Shown: positions 22,011-33,475 of the stretch, in pieces
Layout of the letters: every line of letters begins with the position of its first letter
How positions within the stretch are numbered: position 1 is the stretch's first letter
Origin: Cyrtodaria siliqua
Taxonomy: Eukaryota > Mollusca > Bivalvia > Adapedonta > Hiatellidae
Direction of reading: 5' to 3'
Length of the DNA stretch: 64,000 nucleotides
Assembly (NCBI GenBank): GCA_037043455.1
Contig: JAWPHD010011436.1
Span: forward strand, 1 to 64,000
Program-made: the position numbers and the translations under genes
The notes under the pieces: generated by a model
What the model saw: the letters and a program-made list of their open reading frames with translations, nothing else
What the model was told of the DNA's origin: nothing
The model's database searches: none

Positions 22011-22849
22011 GAAAATAGGCCCGCCTGTCTGATCTGACTATCAAAAAACAATTCTTGTGCAAAAGGTAATTCACCTCTTCTTTACTACATGAACATTGTT
22101 ATCTGTCTATAGTTTCTTATCATATACAGGTGTTTATAAGAAAACAACATACCATATTTATAAATAGAATGCTAGTCTTGTATTCACTTTTTTTCTTTCT
22201 TTCCTTACCAGTTACATGAAAGTCATGTGTCTACTGATATTTTAAAAACTACTTCTAATTCCTGCATACTTATACCTGAACATTTCATGGTCCGAGTATT
22301 ACCTTTCATACCCCATCCAACCCCTTCTCCAAGAAGCGAAAAAAGGGTTGGCTTGGGTATGAAGTAAAAAAACATCTTAATTTCAGTTTGAACAATTTCA
22401 TATTGTAAAATTAAAAGCATTTAATAAGTTATTTCATTTTTTTCCAGTAAAAATATGGTTTTAAACATGTTTTATTGTCGAAATATATGTTATAAAATCC
22501 TGCTAATATAAGCTTTCCCATCACTTAATGGAATTAAGGCGGGACCACGTAATGAGTTTGTGACATAATTATATGATTGGGAAAAAAAGGTGTTTGCAGT
22601 TGAAACTATATCACATTTTTCTAGTTGATGATCTTAAACTGAAATGTCCATGACCATAATTGAACAACTTAAGGAAACCTTTTTAACAAGTAAAATGTAA
22701 CAGTTTGAAATATTGATCTTCAGCAACATACTATGCAGATATAATTATAATTAAGTCAGAGTTTTTGTGTTGAGAACATTCAGTAAACGAAGAAATCTAT
22801 TACATGTAACACTATATTTCCAGGTAATTTATTAAGAATGCAGCCTCTA
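22011..22849. other. no gene seen
   Basis: AT-rich. The 65-codon minus frame at 22223-22420 shows no feature. A small inverted match (AACCCCTTC...GAAAAAAGGGTT) lies near 22320. Confidence 0.5.
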
Positions 22850-23112
22850 AAACGTGGGGTGGTGCAGTGGTAGAGTCCAACTTGCATGAAGGAGGTAGTG
22901 GGTTTAATCCTCAAACCGGGTCATAGACTATAAAAGTGATAGCAGTAGCTCCCTTGCTTGATGCTCAGCAGATAAAGGGTAGTTCAAGGACTGGTTATCC
23001 CTGTGTCAGTCTAAAGTGACTTGGTTGGATATCATGTCATGTGTCTATGGCTGGTATTCCATTGTGACGGCTCTAGAAAGTGGAGCATTGAGCTCACTGC
23101 TTCAAGTGATAT
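22850..23112 (+). mobile_element. SINE-delta, tRNA-derived
   Basis: The A box region GTGGTGCAGTGGTAGAGTCC and B-box-like GTGGGTTTAATCCTC are about 45 bp apart. The body (CCCTTGCTTGATGCTCAGCA, GGGTAGTTCAAGGACTGG, AAAGTGACTTGGTTGGATAT, TGGCTGGTATTCCA) matches SINE-delta at 45288-45535. Both pol III boxes carry substitutions. Confidence 0.75.
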
Positions 23113-23125
23113 GACTGAACGATTG

Positions 23126-25115
23126 CTTAGGCCTAAAAAAAATATATGTGTGTTTCTGGTTTCACCCTGTCAAAAAGTAAGGGTAGGTTGGTAGGTAGGA
23201 AAAAGTTTTTTTTTAGATATCTTTTTTATATATATTGTTCGCATATATTATGCCATTTTTAGCTCTACTGATCAGAGATCAGCAGAGCTTATGCCGTGGT
23301 GCGGCGTCCGTCGTCCGTCCGTCCGTCTGTCCGTCTGTCCGTAAACTTTTATTTGTAGCGACTTCACAGCTGAAACTACTGGATGGATATTCATGAAACT
23401 TTACAGAAATGTTGCCCATAAAGTCTAGTTGATCCTAGCAAAAATTCATGTTGATGTGAAATCCAAGATGGCTGCCAAAGCTAAAAATAGAGTTTTAAAA
23501 TACAAGTTTGTAGCGACTTCTTCTTGAAAACTATAAGTGATATTGATATGGGACTTTTTCTAAAATGATCAGCAGGACATGATGTTGATCCTAGTCAAAA
23601 ATCGTTTTGATTCAACGTTAAACATGGCTGCCAGCGGCCATCTTTGTTTACATAGAGTTATATAGTAAAAACTTGTAGCGACTACTTCTCTGAAACTACT
23701 TGGCGGATTGTCATGAAACTTTACAGGAATGTTGCTCTTGATGTCTAATTGATCCTAGAAAAATTTCAGGTCGGCCGGAAATTTAAGATGGCCGTCACAG
23801 CTAAAAATAGATTTTTAAAAAATAAGTTTGTAGCGACTACTTCTTGAAAACTATAAGTGATATTGATATGGGACTTTTTCTAAAATGATCAGCATTACAT
23901 GATGTTGATCCTAGTCAAAAATTGTTTTGATTCAACGTTAAACATGGCTGCCAGCGGCCATCTTTGTTTACATAGAGTTATATAGTAAAAACTTGTAGCG
24001 AATACTCCTCTGAAACTACTTGGCGGATTGTCATGAAACTTTACAGGAATGTTGCTCTTGATGTCTTATTGATCCTAGAAAAATTTCAGGTCGGCCAGAA
24101 ATTCAAGATGGCCGTCACAGCTAAAAATAGATTTTTAAAAAATAAGTTTGTAGCGACTACTTCTTGAAAACTATAAGTGATATTGATATGGGACTTTTTC
24201 TAAAATGATCAGCATGACATGATGTAGATCCTTGTGGAAAATTATTTTGATTCGACGTTAAACATGGCTGCCAGTGGCCATCTTTGGTTACATAGAGTTA
24301 TATAGTAAAAACTTGTAGCGACTACTCCTCTGAAACTACTTGACGGATGTTCATGAAACTTCACAGGAATGTTGCTCTTGATGTCTAGTTGATCCTAGAA
24401 AAATTTCAGGTCGGCCGGAAATTCAAGATGGCCGCCACAGCTAAAAATAGATTTAAAATAAATAAGTTTGTAGCGACTACTTCTTCAAAACAATAAGAGA
24501 TATTGATATGGGACTTTTTCTAAAATGATCAGTATGACATGATGTTGCATGGTCCTTGTCGAAAATCGTTTTGATTTGACCTTAAACATGGCTGCTTTGT
24601 TTACATAGAGTTATATAATGAAAACTTGTAGCGACTACTTCTTTGAAACTACCTGACGGATTTTCATGAAACTTCACAGGAATGTTGCTCTTAATGTCTT
24701 ATTGATCTTAGCAAAATTTCAGGTCGGCTGGAAATTCAAGATGGCCGCAATGGTTAAAAATAGATTTTCAAAAAAGAAGTCTGTAGGGACTACTTCCTGA
24801 AATCAAAATCAATCAGTAGAGCTTCAAGGTCATTGACCTCTTGTTGTACTAAGGCAACTTCTTGATAACCTTTGCAAACAGTTTGGATTAAGATAGATGC
24901 TTAACAACTCTGTGTCTCATCAGGATACAAACCGTTTGACACTAGTTAAGTTTAAACTATGAATTCATGTTAAGTGATGCTAATAAAATTATCATTTGAA
25001 TAAACATATTTGTTGTTTGATTTTTTTTTTTTTTCATCACACTAAAAATATTTAGGGTCGGCGGTGAAAAAGTAGGGTCGGTCAGGTAACCGGAAACACA
25101 CATATATTTTTTTAG
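23126..25115. mobile_element. candidate TIR element (TTAGGCCTAA ends) hosting HLE-A copy 3
   Basis: The left end, CTTAGGCCTAAAAAAAATAT then ATGTGTGTTTCTGGTT and GGTAGG repeats (23126-23215), is mirrored on the minus strand at about 25025-25115 (TTTAGGCCTAAAAAAATATA, TGTGTGTTTCCGGTTACC, then GACCGACCCTA). That gives roughly 40-bp inverted ends about 1.99 kb apart, with HLE-A at 23256-24845 inside. I see no clear target duplication, so two independent solo ends cannot be excluded. Confidence 0.45.
23256..24845 (+). mobile_element. HLE family A, copy 3 (five core units)
   Basis: The 5' hairpin AGCTCTACTGATC...GATCAGCAGAGCT is followed by GTCCGTCCGTCCGTCTGTCC and core starts near 23357, 23676, 23995, 24318 and 24627. 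The second and third units are close to identical, which suggests recent unit duplication. The right end has ATCAATCAGTAGAGCT, AGGTC-ATT-GACCT and CTTGTT. Confidence 0.88.
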
Positions 25116-25960
25116 GCCTAAAGCAATGATAAACCCCATAAATACACACATACTTGCAGCCTCTGGAATGTGAGATAGCATTTGGAATAAGTATTGACCA
25201 AAGAATGAACAATTTAAAATGAATTGACATCCAAAAAAAATGACCATTAATGATTTTTACGTATGATTTTTCATAGCTTCTCTGAGATTAATGGGAGCGC
25301 CCCTGCCCCGAGGAATCTGCCCCTGGTGTTCTATGTTGTTACCACCGTCTTGTTCTGCTACAAAAATGTTCGAGAAACAACATAGTTACAGCTTTTATTA
25401 ATTACATTCTATGTAGCTAGGTGATATTATATATACAGATATATACTGTCTGGTATTATGGTGCATTGTCAATAGAACTGTTATAGTGCTGACACAGCAG
25501 TCTCCATTTGACACTCCCATGGTAAAATATAAAATATAGGTAGGGAAACTAGGTTGCAGTAAAGATGTATTATGTATTTCAAAGAGAATGAATCCACTAA
25601 GAATTAAAGAAACTGAAGATGCAGCTTGCTGTGTTCTGAGAACTAAACAAGTTCTTTCTCAGAAAACAATGGGTTTTAGAATGAGCTCTTTTTATAAGTT
25701 ACAAAAAGCTGTTTTTTAACCGTTGGCAACTCTCCTTAATTTCTCTCCCCCTACCCCCAATCCTATGGTGTAACCGTCCATTCCTTTTAGGTGAATATAT
25801 AACCAAAATAACAATAAGGTATTTAGCTATATTCATGTTTTATGGTTTTAGGAGGAGGATCAATACATAAAATTGAATTATTTGATTTTTTTTTATATTT
25901 ATTGAAAGGAAATTTTGGAACGTATTACTATTTTCAGATTTTCTGTAGGGCTTGTTAAAA
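25116..25960. other. no gene seen
   Basis: AT-rich. A 96-codon minus frame (24957-25247) overlaps the TTAGGCC end module and is not called. No other structure. Confidence 0.5.
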
Positions 25961-25964
25961 TAGT

Positions 25965-26710
25965 ATACAACTATCTAATTCCTTAGAATTAAATGGTTAG
26001 AACTATTTATCAGAGGGAGTGACTACTGAACCCCGAAGGGTACTACTGTACAAGGCGGTACTCTGAGTGGGAATTAAATGTGTGCATCGTTATATTGATT
26101 AAGTTGATAAGACATGCAATATATATGCAGACGATATATTGATCATGGTCACATGATGCTTTGCTGTTTTAAAATAAAGCGCGTCGGTGATACAGTTGAA
26201 ATATTGCTCGCAAAATGAACTATTGCATAGTTACGGAATTAACTATTACACAGTCACATGACTTTGCTGATTTAAAACAAGCGCACCATTGACACAGATG
26301 AACTATTGCACTCTAAAGGTACTATTGCACAGTTACGGAATGAACTATTGCCTGGTTGGCATATTCATGGTCAAAACTATTTGATTACAGGTGACTGCTT
26401 CTTGGCCAATGAATAACGCTTATAATTCATGATATGTAATAGTTTGTCTTACCAACCTTGAGTTCCCTTTGGCATTTATTAAATAAAAAAAATAATTATT
26501 ACATAATATTATACAACTATCTACTTCTGTCGAGGTCAATGGTTAAAACTATTCATCCAAGGGAATGACTATTGACCCGATCAGTGAACTATTGACCTCG
26601 ACTGCATCTCGGTCAATAGTTCACTGCTGAGGGTCAATAGTCATTCCCGAGGATGGATAGTTTTAACCGTTGACAGAAACAGAAGTAGATAGTTGTTTTA
26701 TTATATTGAA
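25965..26710. repeat. complex foldback region rich in AACTATTGACC
   Basis: Bases 26510-26605 and 26612-26707 form an inverted repeat of about 95 bp (ACAACTATCTACTTCTGT, GGTTAAAACTAT, AATGACTATTGACCC, GTGAACTATTGACC and their complements). A diverged direct copy of the left arm lies at 25965-26040 (ACAACTATCTAATTCCTTAG, GGTTAGAACTATTTATC). Between them, GTCACATGA...AACTATTGCA...CATAGTTACGGAATTAAC is tandemly repeated at about 107 bp (26149 and 26255). Probably a foldback transposon cluster; no coding capacity. Confidence 0.75.
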
Positions 26711-26971
26711 TCACAGAGAAAAAAGTTTGTTGTTAATTTTTATTCTATGTCATTGAGCGCTTATTGTAAATAATTCACATTGGTAATAAAGCGCTTGAAT
26801 GATCTGGAAGTTACTATTGACTCGGCAAGAGAACTATTCCAAAGAGAACTATTGACTTGCAAGTCTGGTTTTAACCGGATTGGACACGTTTGAACACGTT
26901 TTCAAGTCAGTAGTTCATACTATTGACTGTCATGTGACTGCTTTTCAGTCAATAAAAACTACGTATATTTA

Positions 26972-27047
26972 AGAAATAGAACATCATTTATGGTGAATTA
27001 TCGTGTATTATATTAAGATAATTCACCGTAAACAATGTTTTATTTCT
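26972..27047. repeat. 31-bp inverted repeat with 14-bp loop
   Basis: The left arm contains AGAAATAGAACATC and GGTGAATTATC, and the right arm is its complement (GATAATTCACC ... TATTTCT) with about five mismatches. The inner 11 bp, GGTGAATTATC, are perfect. It may be the right edge of the foldback region starting near 25965. Confidence 0.8.
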
Positions 27048-27689
27048 ATTCTAATACTCCTAAAATGTGAAAATAATGCAAACATCTGAAATTGTCGCAT
27101 TGCTTTGCTTACTCTGCTAATGTTGCCAATGTTATAGTGAATCTTCCGCATTGCCTTGCTTATTATTTACAGTGATATATCATTGAATATAACGAGATAT
27201 TTTAAACTAAGCCATATAGTGTGGGGGTGTATTAGAAAAAATGATGTTATTATACATAACCTAGACTGAATCACTCTAACAAGCATGATTTTCTGCTGTT
27301 TTTTTCAGGGTCCAGTTGTCTTGAAATGGACAGTCTTTGAATGAAGAAATACAATAGTTGAAATCGGACACATTAAATGGCAAGTATTTAATTGTAAAAC
27401 TGACTACCTAAATTCATATATATGGATATATGGTCTAAGACGTGCTAAAAAGATGTAAAAAAGACTTAAAACACCGAAGAAACAAGCACATGACATCTCT
27501 CAGACTTGAGGATGACCATAGCTGTGACTTTGGTTCGGCTTTCTTTTTTCTTGACTTTGATTAAATCATATGACTACTTTCACTTGTATTCAAGATGTGA
27601 ACTTATTTCCAAAGTTATTCAATTCATACATCAATAGACATAAATGTGTTGACTTGAATGGAATACAGCCTAAGATCATCTTGTTTTTT
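27048..27689. other. no gene seen
   Basis: AT-rich. A TTTTTTTCAG-like pyrimidine tract and AG occur near 27301-27308, but no open exon follows. A fragment near 27420-27470 (TATATGGTCTAAGACGTGCT) may be a decayed SINE-alpha 3' end. Confidence 0.45.
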
Positions 27690-28330
27690 TGTGCAAGGAT
27701 ATCACAGGATTCAGTCTGGTTCTCTGTGCAAGGATATGACAGGATTCAGTCTGGTTCTCTGTGTGAGGATATGACGGGATTCTGTCTGGTTCTCTGTGTA
27801 AGGATATGACAGGATTCAGTCTGGTTCTCTGTGTGAGGATATGACAGGATTCTGTCTGGTTCTTTGTGTGAGGATATGACGGGATTCTGTCTGGTTCTCT
27901 GTGTAAGGATATGACAGGATTCTGTCTGTTGCTCTGTGTAAGGATATGACAGGATTCAGTCTGGTTCTCTGTGTAAGGATATGACAGGATTCTGTCTGGT
28001 TCTCTGTGTAAGGATATGACAGGATTCTGTCTGGTCCTGTGTGCCAGGGTATGACATGATTCTGTCTGGCTTTCTGTGCAAGGATATGACAGGATTCTGT
28101 CTTATTCTCTGTGCCAGGATATGACATGATTCTGTCTGGTTCTCTGTGCAAGGATATGACAGAATTCTGTCAGGTTCTCTGTTCAAGGATGTGACATGAT
28201 TATGTCTGCTTCTCTGAAAGGATATGACAGGATTATGTCTGTTGCTCTGTGCAAGGATATGACAGGATTCAGTCTGGTTCTTTGTGTGAGGATATGACTG
28301 GATTCAGTCGGGTTCTCTGTGCAAGGATAT
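27690..28330. repeat. 35-bp satellite, segment 1, about 18 units
   Basis: The unit is TCTGGTTCTCTGTGCAAGGA then TATGACAGGATTC(A/T)G, 35 bp. Three units make 35 codons, so minus-strand frames read through (111 codons at 27816-28151) as an artefact. The segment ends exactly at the MITE insertion. Confidence 0.93.
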
Positions 28331-29167
28331 CAGGGCTCCAAGAATAGGATAGCCCGACGCCCGGGGCTAGTCCAATCTGAATCCGGGCTAGTCTCTGTTC
28401 CAAAAATGGTTGCCCGTCGGGCTAGTCTAAAAAAATCTCGGGGCAATCAAAAATCCAACCAGAAATTGTGTTTTATTGAGTGTAATTTGCAGCCGTATTA
28501 TTTGAAAATTAGCTCCCTTCATTAAAGTTTATCAATTTGAAAGCGCGCATTTCATTGGTTGATTACATGATTTGAACCAATCGCATTACAGCTTTCATAT
28601 TCACGCAAATTTGTCACATTGGACAGTTGGACGGAAGAAGAAAGATCACTCGAATATTAACAGTTTGAACGTAGATTTCATTTTAATATACTTGTTTTCG
28701 ATGAATTGTTGTATAATCTTTTTCTAAATAGCAAGTCTGTATCTTAAAAACGCTTAACAACGAACGCTTATTCACAAATGCAAGCTGCTAAATAACACCG
28801 GGAACGCGCACCTGTTTTCGATGGTTTAATTTGCGGGACTCGGAACGGGTTTTGACGTGATTTGCGGCGCGATCCTAAAACTGTAAAAGAAAATAATATT
28901 GTTAAGTGATGCAATGGATAAATAAAAGGAAAATAGAACCTTCTAGTTTGATTCTAATCACGTGTATTATTAATTAAATAAAACAAAGTAAAAAAGCAAA
29001 ACATTCGATATCAACAAAATAATGCACCGGCAACTATTCATTGGTAATAATAATTTCGGGGCAAGTTAAAAAAAATCAGGGCAAGTGACTTTTCAGTCAG
29101 GGCAAGTGGACTTTTGAAATCTACTTGCCCTGGGCTATTCCCAAATTTTAATTTTCTTGGAGCCCTG
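28331..29167. mobile_element. 837-bp CAGGG-ended MITE (hAT-like) inside the 35-bp satellite
   Basis: Perfect 14-bp terminal inverted repeats, CAGGGCTCCAAGAA and TTCTTGGAGCCCTG, are flanked by GATAT on both sides (28326-28330 and 29168-29172), a 5-bp target duplication. Subterminal motifs (GGGCTAGTC at the left, CAGGGCAAGT at the right) repeat several times, as in hAT-family ends. No transposase frame is present. The CAGGG end suggests hAT, but a 5-bp duplication is not the classical 8 bp, so the superfamily stays open. Confidence 0.9.
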
Positions 29168-30741
29168 GATATGACAGGATTCAGTCTGGTTCTCTGTGCC
29201 AGGGTATGGCATGATTCTGTCTGGTTCTCTGTGCAAGGATATGACATGATTCTGTCTGGTTCTCTGTGCAAGGATATGACAGGATTCTGTCTATTTCTCT
29301 GTTTCAGGGTATGGCAGGATTCAGTCTGGTTCTGTATGCAAGGATATGACAGGATTCGGTGTGGTTCTCTGTGCCAGGCTATGACAGAATTCAGTCTGGT
29401 TCTCTGTGCAAGGACATGACAGGATTCAATCTGGTTCTCTGTGCAAGAATATGACAGGATTCTGTCTTATGCTCTGTGCAAGGATGTGACAGTATTATGT
29501 CTGTTTCTCTGTGCCAGGGTATGACAGGATTCAGTCTGATTCTCTGTGCAAGGATATGGCAGGATTCAGTCTGGTTCTCTGTGCAAGGATATAACATGAT
29601 TATGTCTGGTTCTCTGTGCAAGGATATGACAGGATTCTGTCTGGTTCTCTATGCCTGTGTATGACAGGATTCAGTCTGGTTCTCTGTGCGAGGATATGAC
29701 ATGTTTCTGTCTGGTTCTCTGTGCAAATATATGACATAATTCTGTCTGTTCTCTGTGCAAAGATATGACATGATTCTGTCTGTTCTCTGTACAAGATATG
29801 AACTGATTCTGTCTGTTCTCTGTGCAAAGATATGACATGATTCTGTCTGTTCTCTGTACAAGATATGAAATGATTCTGTCTGTTCTCTGTGCAAAGATTT
29901 GACATGATTCTGCCTGGTTCTCTGTGCAAAGATATGACATGATTTTGCCTGGTTCGCTGTGCAAAGATATGAGTGTTCTCTGTGCAAATATATGACATAA
30001 TTCTGTCTGTTCTCTGTGAAAAGATATGACATGATTCTGTCTGTTCTCTATGCAAAGATATGACATGATTATGCCTGGTTCTCTGTGTAAAGATATGAGT
30101 CTGTTCTCTGTGCAAAGATATGAGTCTGTTCTCTGCAAATATATGGCATAATTCTGTCTGTTCTCTGTGAAAAGATATGACATGATTCTGTCTGTTCTCT
30201 GTGCAAAAATATGACATAATTCTTTCTGTTCTCTGTGAAAAGATATGACATGATTCTGTCTGTTCTCTGTGCAAAGATATGACATAATTTTGTCTGGTTC
30301 TCTGCAAAGATATGATTCTATCTGTTCTCTATGCAAAGATATGACATAATTCTGTCTGGTTCTCTGTGCAAAGATATGACATAGTTCTGTCTGTTGACTG
30401 TACAAAGATATGACATGATTATGTCTGTTCTCTGTGCAGAGATATGACATAATTCTCGCTGGTTCTCTGTGCATAGATATATATGACATAATTCTATTTG
30501 TTCTCTGTGAAAAGATATGAAATGATTCTGTCTATTCTTTGTGCAAAGATATGACATTATTATGTCTGGTTCTCTTTGCAAAGATATGACATGATTCTGT
30601 CAGTTCTCTGTTCAAAGATATGACATAATTCTGACTGGTTCTCTGTGCAAAGATATGACATAATTCTGTACAAAGATATGACATGATTCTGTCTGTTCTC
30701 TGTGCAAAGATATGACATAATTCTTGCTGGTTCTCTGTGCA
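29168..30741. repeat. 34/35-bp satellite, segment 2, about 45 units
   Basis: It continues segment 1. Up to about 29735 most units are 35 bp (TCTGGTTCTCTGTGCAAGGA). From there on the common unit is 34 bp with TCTGTTCTCTGTGCAAAGAT, a separate subfamily. Minus-strand frames of up to 272 codons (29671-30489) result from rare stops and are not called as genes. Confidence 0.93.
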
Positions 30742-31064
30742 TGAATTGAATTGAATGTGTTTAACAGCTCATCAGCACAGTATAGGTTATTTAGAGCCGC
30801 CCCAGAGAGAGGGGAAGGATACATAGGAATCAGGGAACCTGCCCTACTCTTCTTATTGAATAGATTGCTATGGTTCTTTAACGTGTTCGGCGGATAGACC
30901 GACACACTGGACCGCCCGGTTTATGTCCCCATCCGACGGACGAGGCTCAGGGAAAGTGTCTTGCCCAAGAACACACCAACGGAACTCAGTGGCACCATGG
31001 AAGATTGAACAGGGGGCTCCTCCGGTTACAAATTCGCAGCGCTACCGACTGCGCCACGCCAGCC
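30742..31064 (-). mobile_element. full-length SINE-beta inserted in the satellite
   Basis: On the minus strand it starts GGGCTGGCGTGGCGCAGTCG (A box TGGCGCAGTCGGTAGCGC), has a degenerate B box (GTTCAATCTTCC), a 250-bp body and an (AATTC)n tail. It is flanked by CTGGTTCTCTGTGCA at 30727-30741 and 31065-31079. That 15-bp repeat fits a target duplication, although the host satellite itself carries the same word. Length is 323 bp. It is the best SINE-beta reference in the window. Confidence 0.9.
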
Positions 31065-31370
31065 CTGGTTCTCTGTGCAAAGATATGTACATAATTCTGT
31101 CTGTTCTCTGTGCAAAGATATGACAGGATTCTGTCTGTTTCTCTGTGTAAAGTATCACATGATTATGTCTGGTTCTTTGAGCAAGAATATGACAGGATTA
31201 TGTCTGGTTCTCTCAGTGCAAGGATATGACATAATTCTGTTTGGTTCTCGGTGCAAAGATATGACATGATTTTGTCTGGTTCTCTGTGTAATGATGACAT
31301 GATTCTGTCTGTTCTCTGTGCAAGGATATGACATGATTATGTCTGGTTTTCTGTCCAAGGATATGACCGG
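31065..31370. repeat. 34/35-bp satellite, segment 3, about 9 units
   Basis: It continues the 34-bp type to the right of the SINE and decays near 31370 (CTGGTTTTCTGTCCAAGGAT). It shows that the SINE split one original array. Confidence 0.9.
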
Positions 31371-31519
31371 GTTCTTTCGGCTTGTTCACTGTCATTGCTC
31401 TATAACTTATTCTGTTCCTCCTCCCACATCAAATCTACAATAACACTGTCATTTGCATCATTAAGTGTGCGCTTAGTTACCTGATTGTGTAGTTATCTAA
31501 ATAATTTTGTGCTAAACAT

Positions 31520-32848
31520 TTAAAGGGACACAATCTTGATTTCTTTTAGTTTTTCTACATAACTTGCATTTTTAGCTCTACAGCAGAGCTTATGCCGTGG
31601 TGCGGCGTCCGTCCATCTGTCCGTAAACTTTTATTTGTAGCGACTACTCCTCTGAAACTACTAGATGAATATTCATAAAACTTTACAGAAATGTTGCCCA
31701 TAAAGTCTAGTTGATCCTAGCAAAAATTCATGTTGATGCAAAATCCAAGATGGCCGCCAAAGCTAAAAATAGATTTTTAAAATACAAGTTTGTAGCGACT
31801 ACTTCTTGAAAACTATAAGTGATATTGATATGGGACTTTTTCTAAAATGATCACCATGACATGATGTTGGTCCTTGTCAAAAATCGTTTTGATTCGACGT
31901 TAAACATGGCTGCCAGTGGCCATCTTTGTTTACATAGAGTTATATAGTAAAAACTTGTAGCGACTACTCTTCTGAAACTACGTGGCGGATTTTCATGAAA
32001 CTTTACAGGAATGTTGCTCTTGATGTCCAATTGATCGTAGCAAAATTTCAGGTCGGCCAGAAATTCAAGATGGCCACCACAGCTAAAAATAGATTTTAAA
32101 AAATAAGTTTGTAGCGACTACTTCTTGAAAACTATAAGAGATATTGATATGGGACTTTTTCTAAAATGATCAGCATGACATGATGTTGATCCTAGTCAAA
32201 CATTATTTTGATTCAACGTTAAACATGGCTGCCAGTGGCCATCTTTGTTTACATAGAGTTTGTATAGTAAAACTTTGTAGCGACTACTCCTCTGAAACTA
32301 CTTGACGGATTTTCATGAAACTTCACAGGAATGTTGCTCTTGATGTCTAGTTGATCCTAGCACAATTTCAGGTCTGCCGGAAATTCAAGATGGCCACCAC
32401 AGCTAAACATAGATTTTTTAAAACAAGTTTGTAGCGACTACTTCTTGAAAACTGTAAGTGATATTGATATGGGACTTTTTTGGAAATGATCAGCATGACA
32501 AGATGTTGATCCTTGTCGCAAATTACCAAGAGTTATATAGTAAAAACTTAACTTGTGAATGCTGATCTAGCTATCTAAATCTATCAGTAGAGCTTCAAGG
32601 TCATTGACCTCTTGTTTGAATCTTTATTATTAATTATAAGAATAGTATAAAACAAATTGTTTTTTGCATATTATTAACTGTTGATTATGTTGCACCAATA
32701 ATACATGTTAAACCTATGGTGGAAAAAGACGAACAAATGAAAACTCAATTTTTTTATTTAATTATATGCAAGCCGGTTTCAAGTCAAAATGATACTGGAT
32801 GCATAAATCCAGACGCTAATTTCTCAAGATTGCCATGTGCCCCTTTAA
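31520..32848 (-). mobile_element. MITE M1, TTAA-flanked, split by HLE-A copy 4
   Basis: The left end, TTAAAGGGACACAATCTTGA, and the complement of the right end, TTAAAGGGGCACATGGCAAT, are inverted, each with TTAA (31520-31523 and 32845-32848). Without HLE-A (31569-32616) the element is about 280 bp and colinear on the minus strand with 5430-5690 and 44330-44613 (ATTATTGGTGCA, CGGCTTGCATATAATTA). Confidence 0.82.
31569..32616 (+). mobile_element. HLE family A, copy 4, inside MITE M1
   Basis: The 5' hairpin is shortened to AGCTCTACAGCAGAGCT, lacking the inner GATC stem. Core starts lie near 31637, 31957 and 32278, and the last unit is deleted internally (ACCAAGAGTTATATAGTAA, then GCTGATCTAGCTATC). 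The 3' end is AGGTC-ATT-GACCT plus CTTGTT. Confidence 0.87.
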
Positions 32849-33475
32849 AGATATTTCTTAAAGTTTCAACTTCTGCTTTATCATGTATGGACATACATAA
32901 CATCAAAAAGATGTTAAGTTAATTGTATTAGTGTATCAGAATATGCTAATATTTTTATTTTATGGCTAATTATTTACGCATAATTTATGTAACCTGTGCT
33001 GCATAAACTTCTTGTACAATTTATCAACTTAAGGATGATGAAGTACTGCAAACTATTATTTCATTTTAGAATTATTTTTGTTCAGAATTTGTGTTAACAG
33101 TTATAAAGAAACTCAGAACTCAATGAGTGATGTAAATGGTTAAAAGCAGCCGTTTTTCAAATAAGAAACGCATTAAGCAACTCTCTTCAGAATGTTCTGA
33201 GGACTGAAGGAGTCATTTCTGTATCTCTGTCCGTTTTTCAGAATTGTCTCTTCTAACTTATTCTACTTAAGTAACTGAATATGCGGGGATGATGCCCATT
33301 TAAGCTTGTTGCAAGCATAGTTTAAACATGTTTGAAGTGTGTACAGTTTATTTGAGATTAAAACTTCCAAATAGTATGGACTTTTAAAATGTGAAAAATT
33401 GTCAAAGAAGATGCAGTAGACCGTTTCTGAAATAAAAAAGGGCCATTTTAATATCCCAGCTATCACAAAGTGAAG
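32849..33475. other. no gene seen
   Basis: AT-rich, short open frames only. Confidence 0.55.

Noticed and set aside
27290..27310. 3' splice site (poly-pyrimidine then CAG)
   Set aside because: No open exon or downstream donor follows. Such tracts are common in this AT-rich sequence.
29600..30489. 235- and 272-codon minus-strand proteins
   Set aside because: They are translations of the 34/35-bp satellite in overlapping frames.
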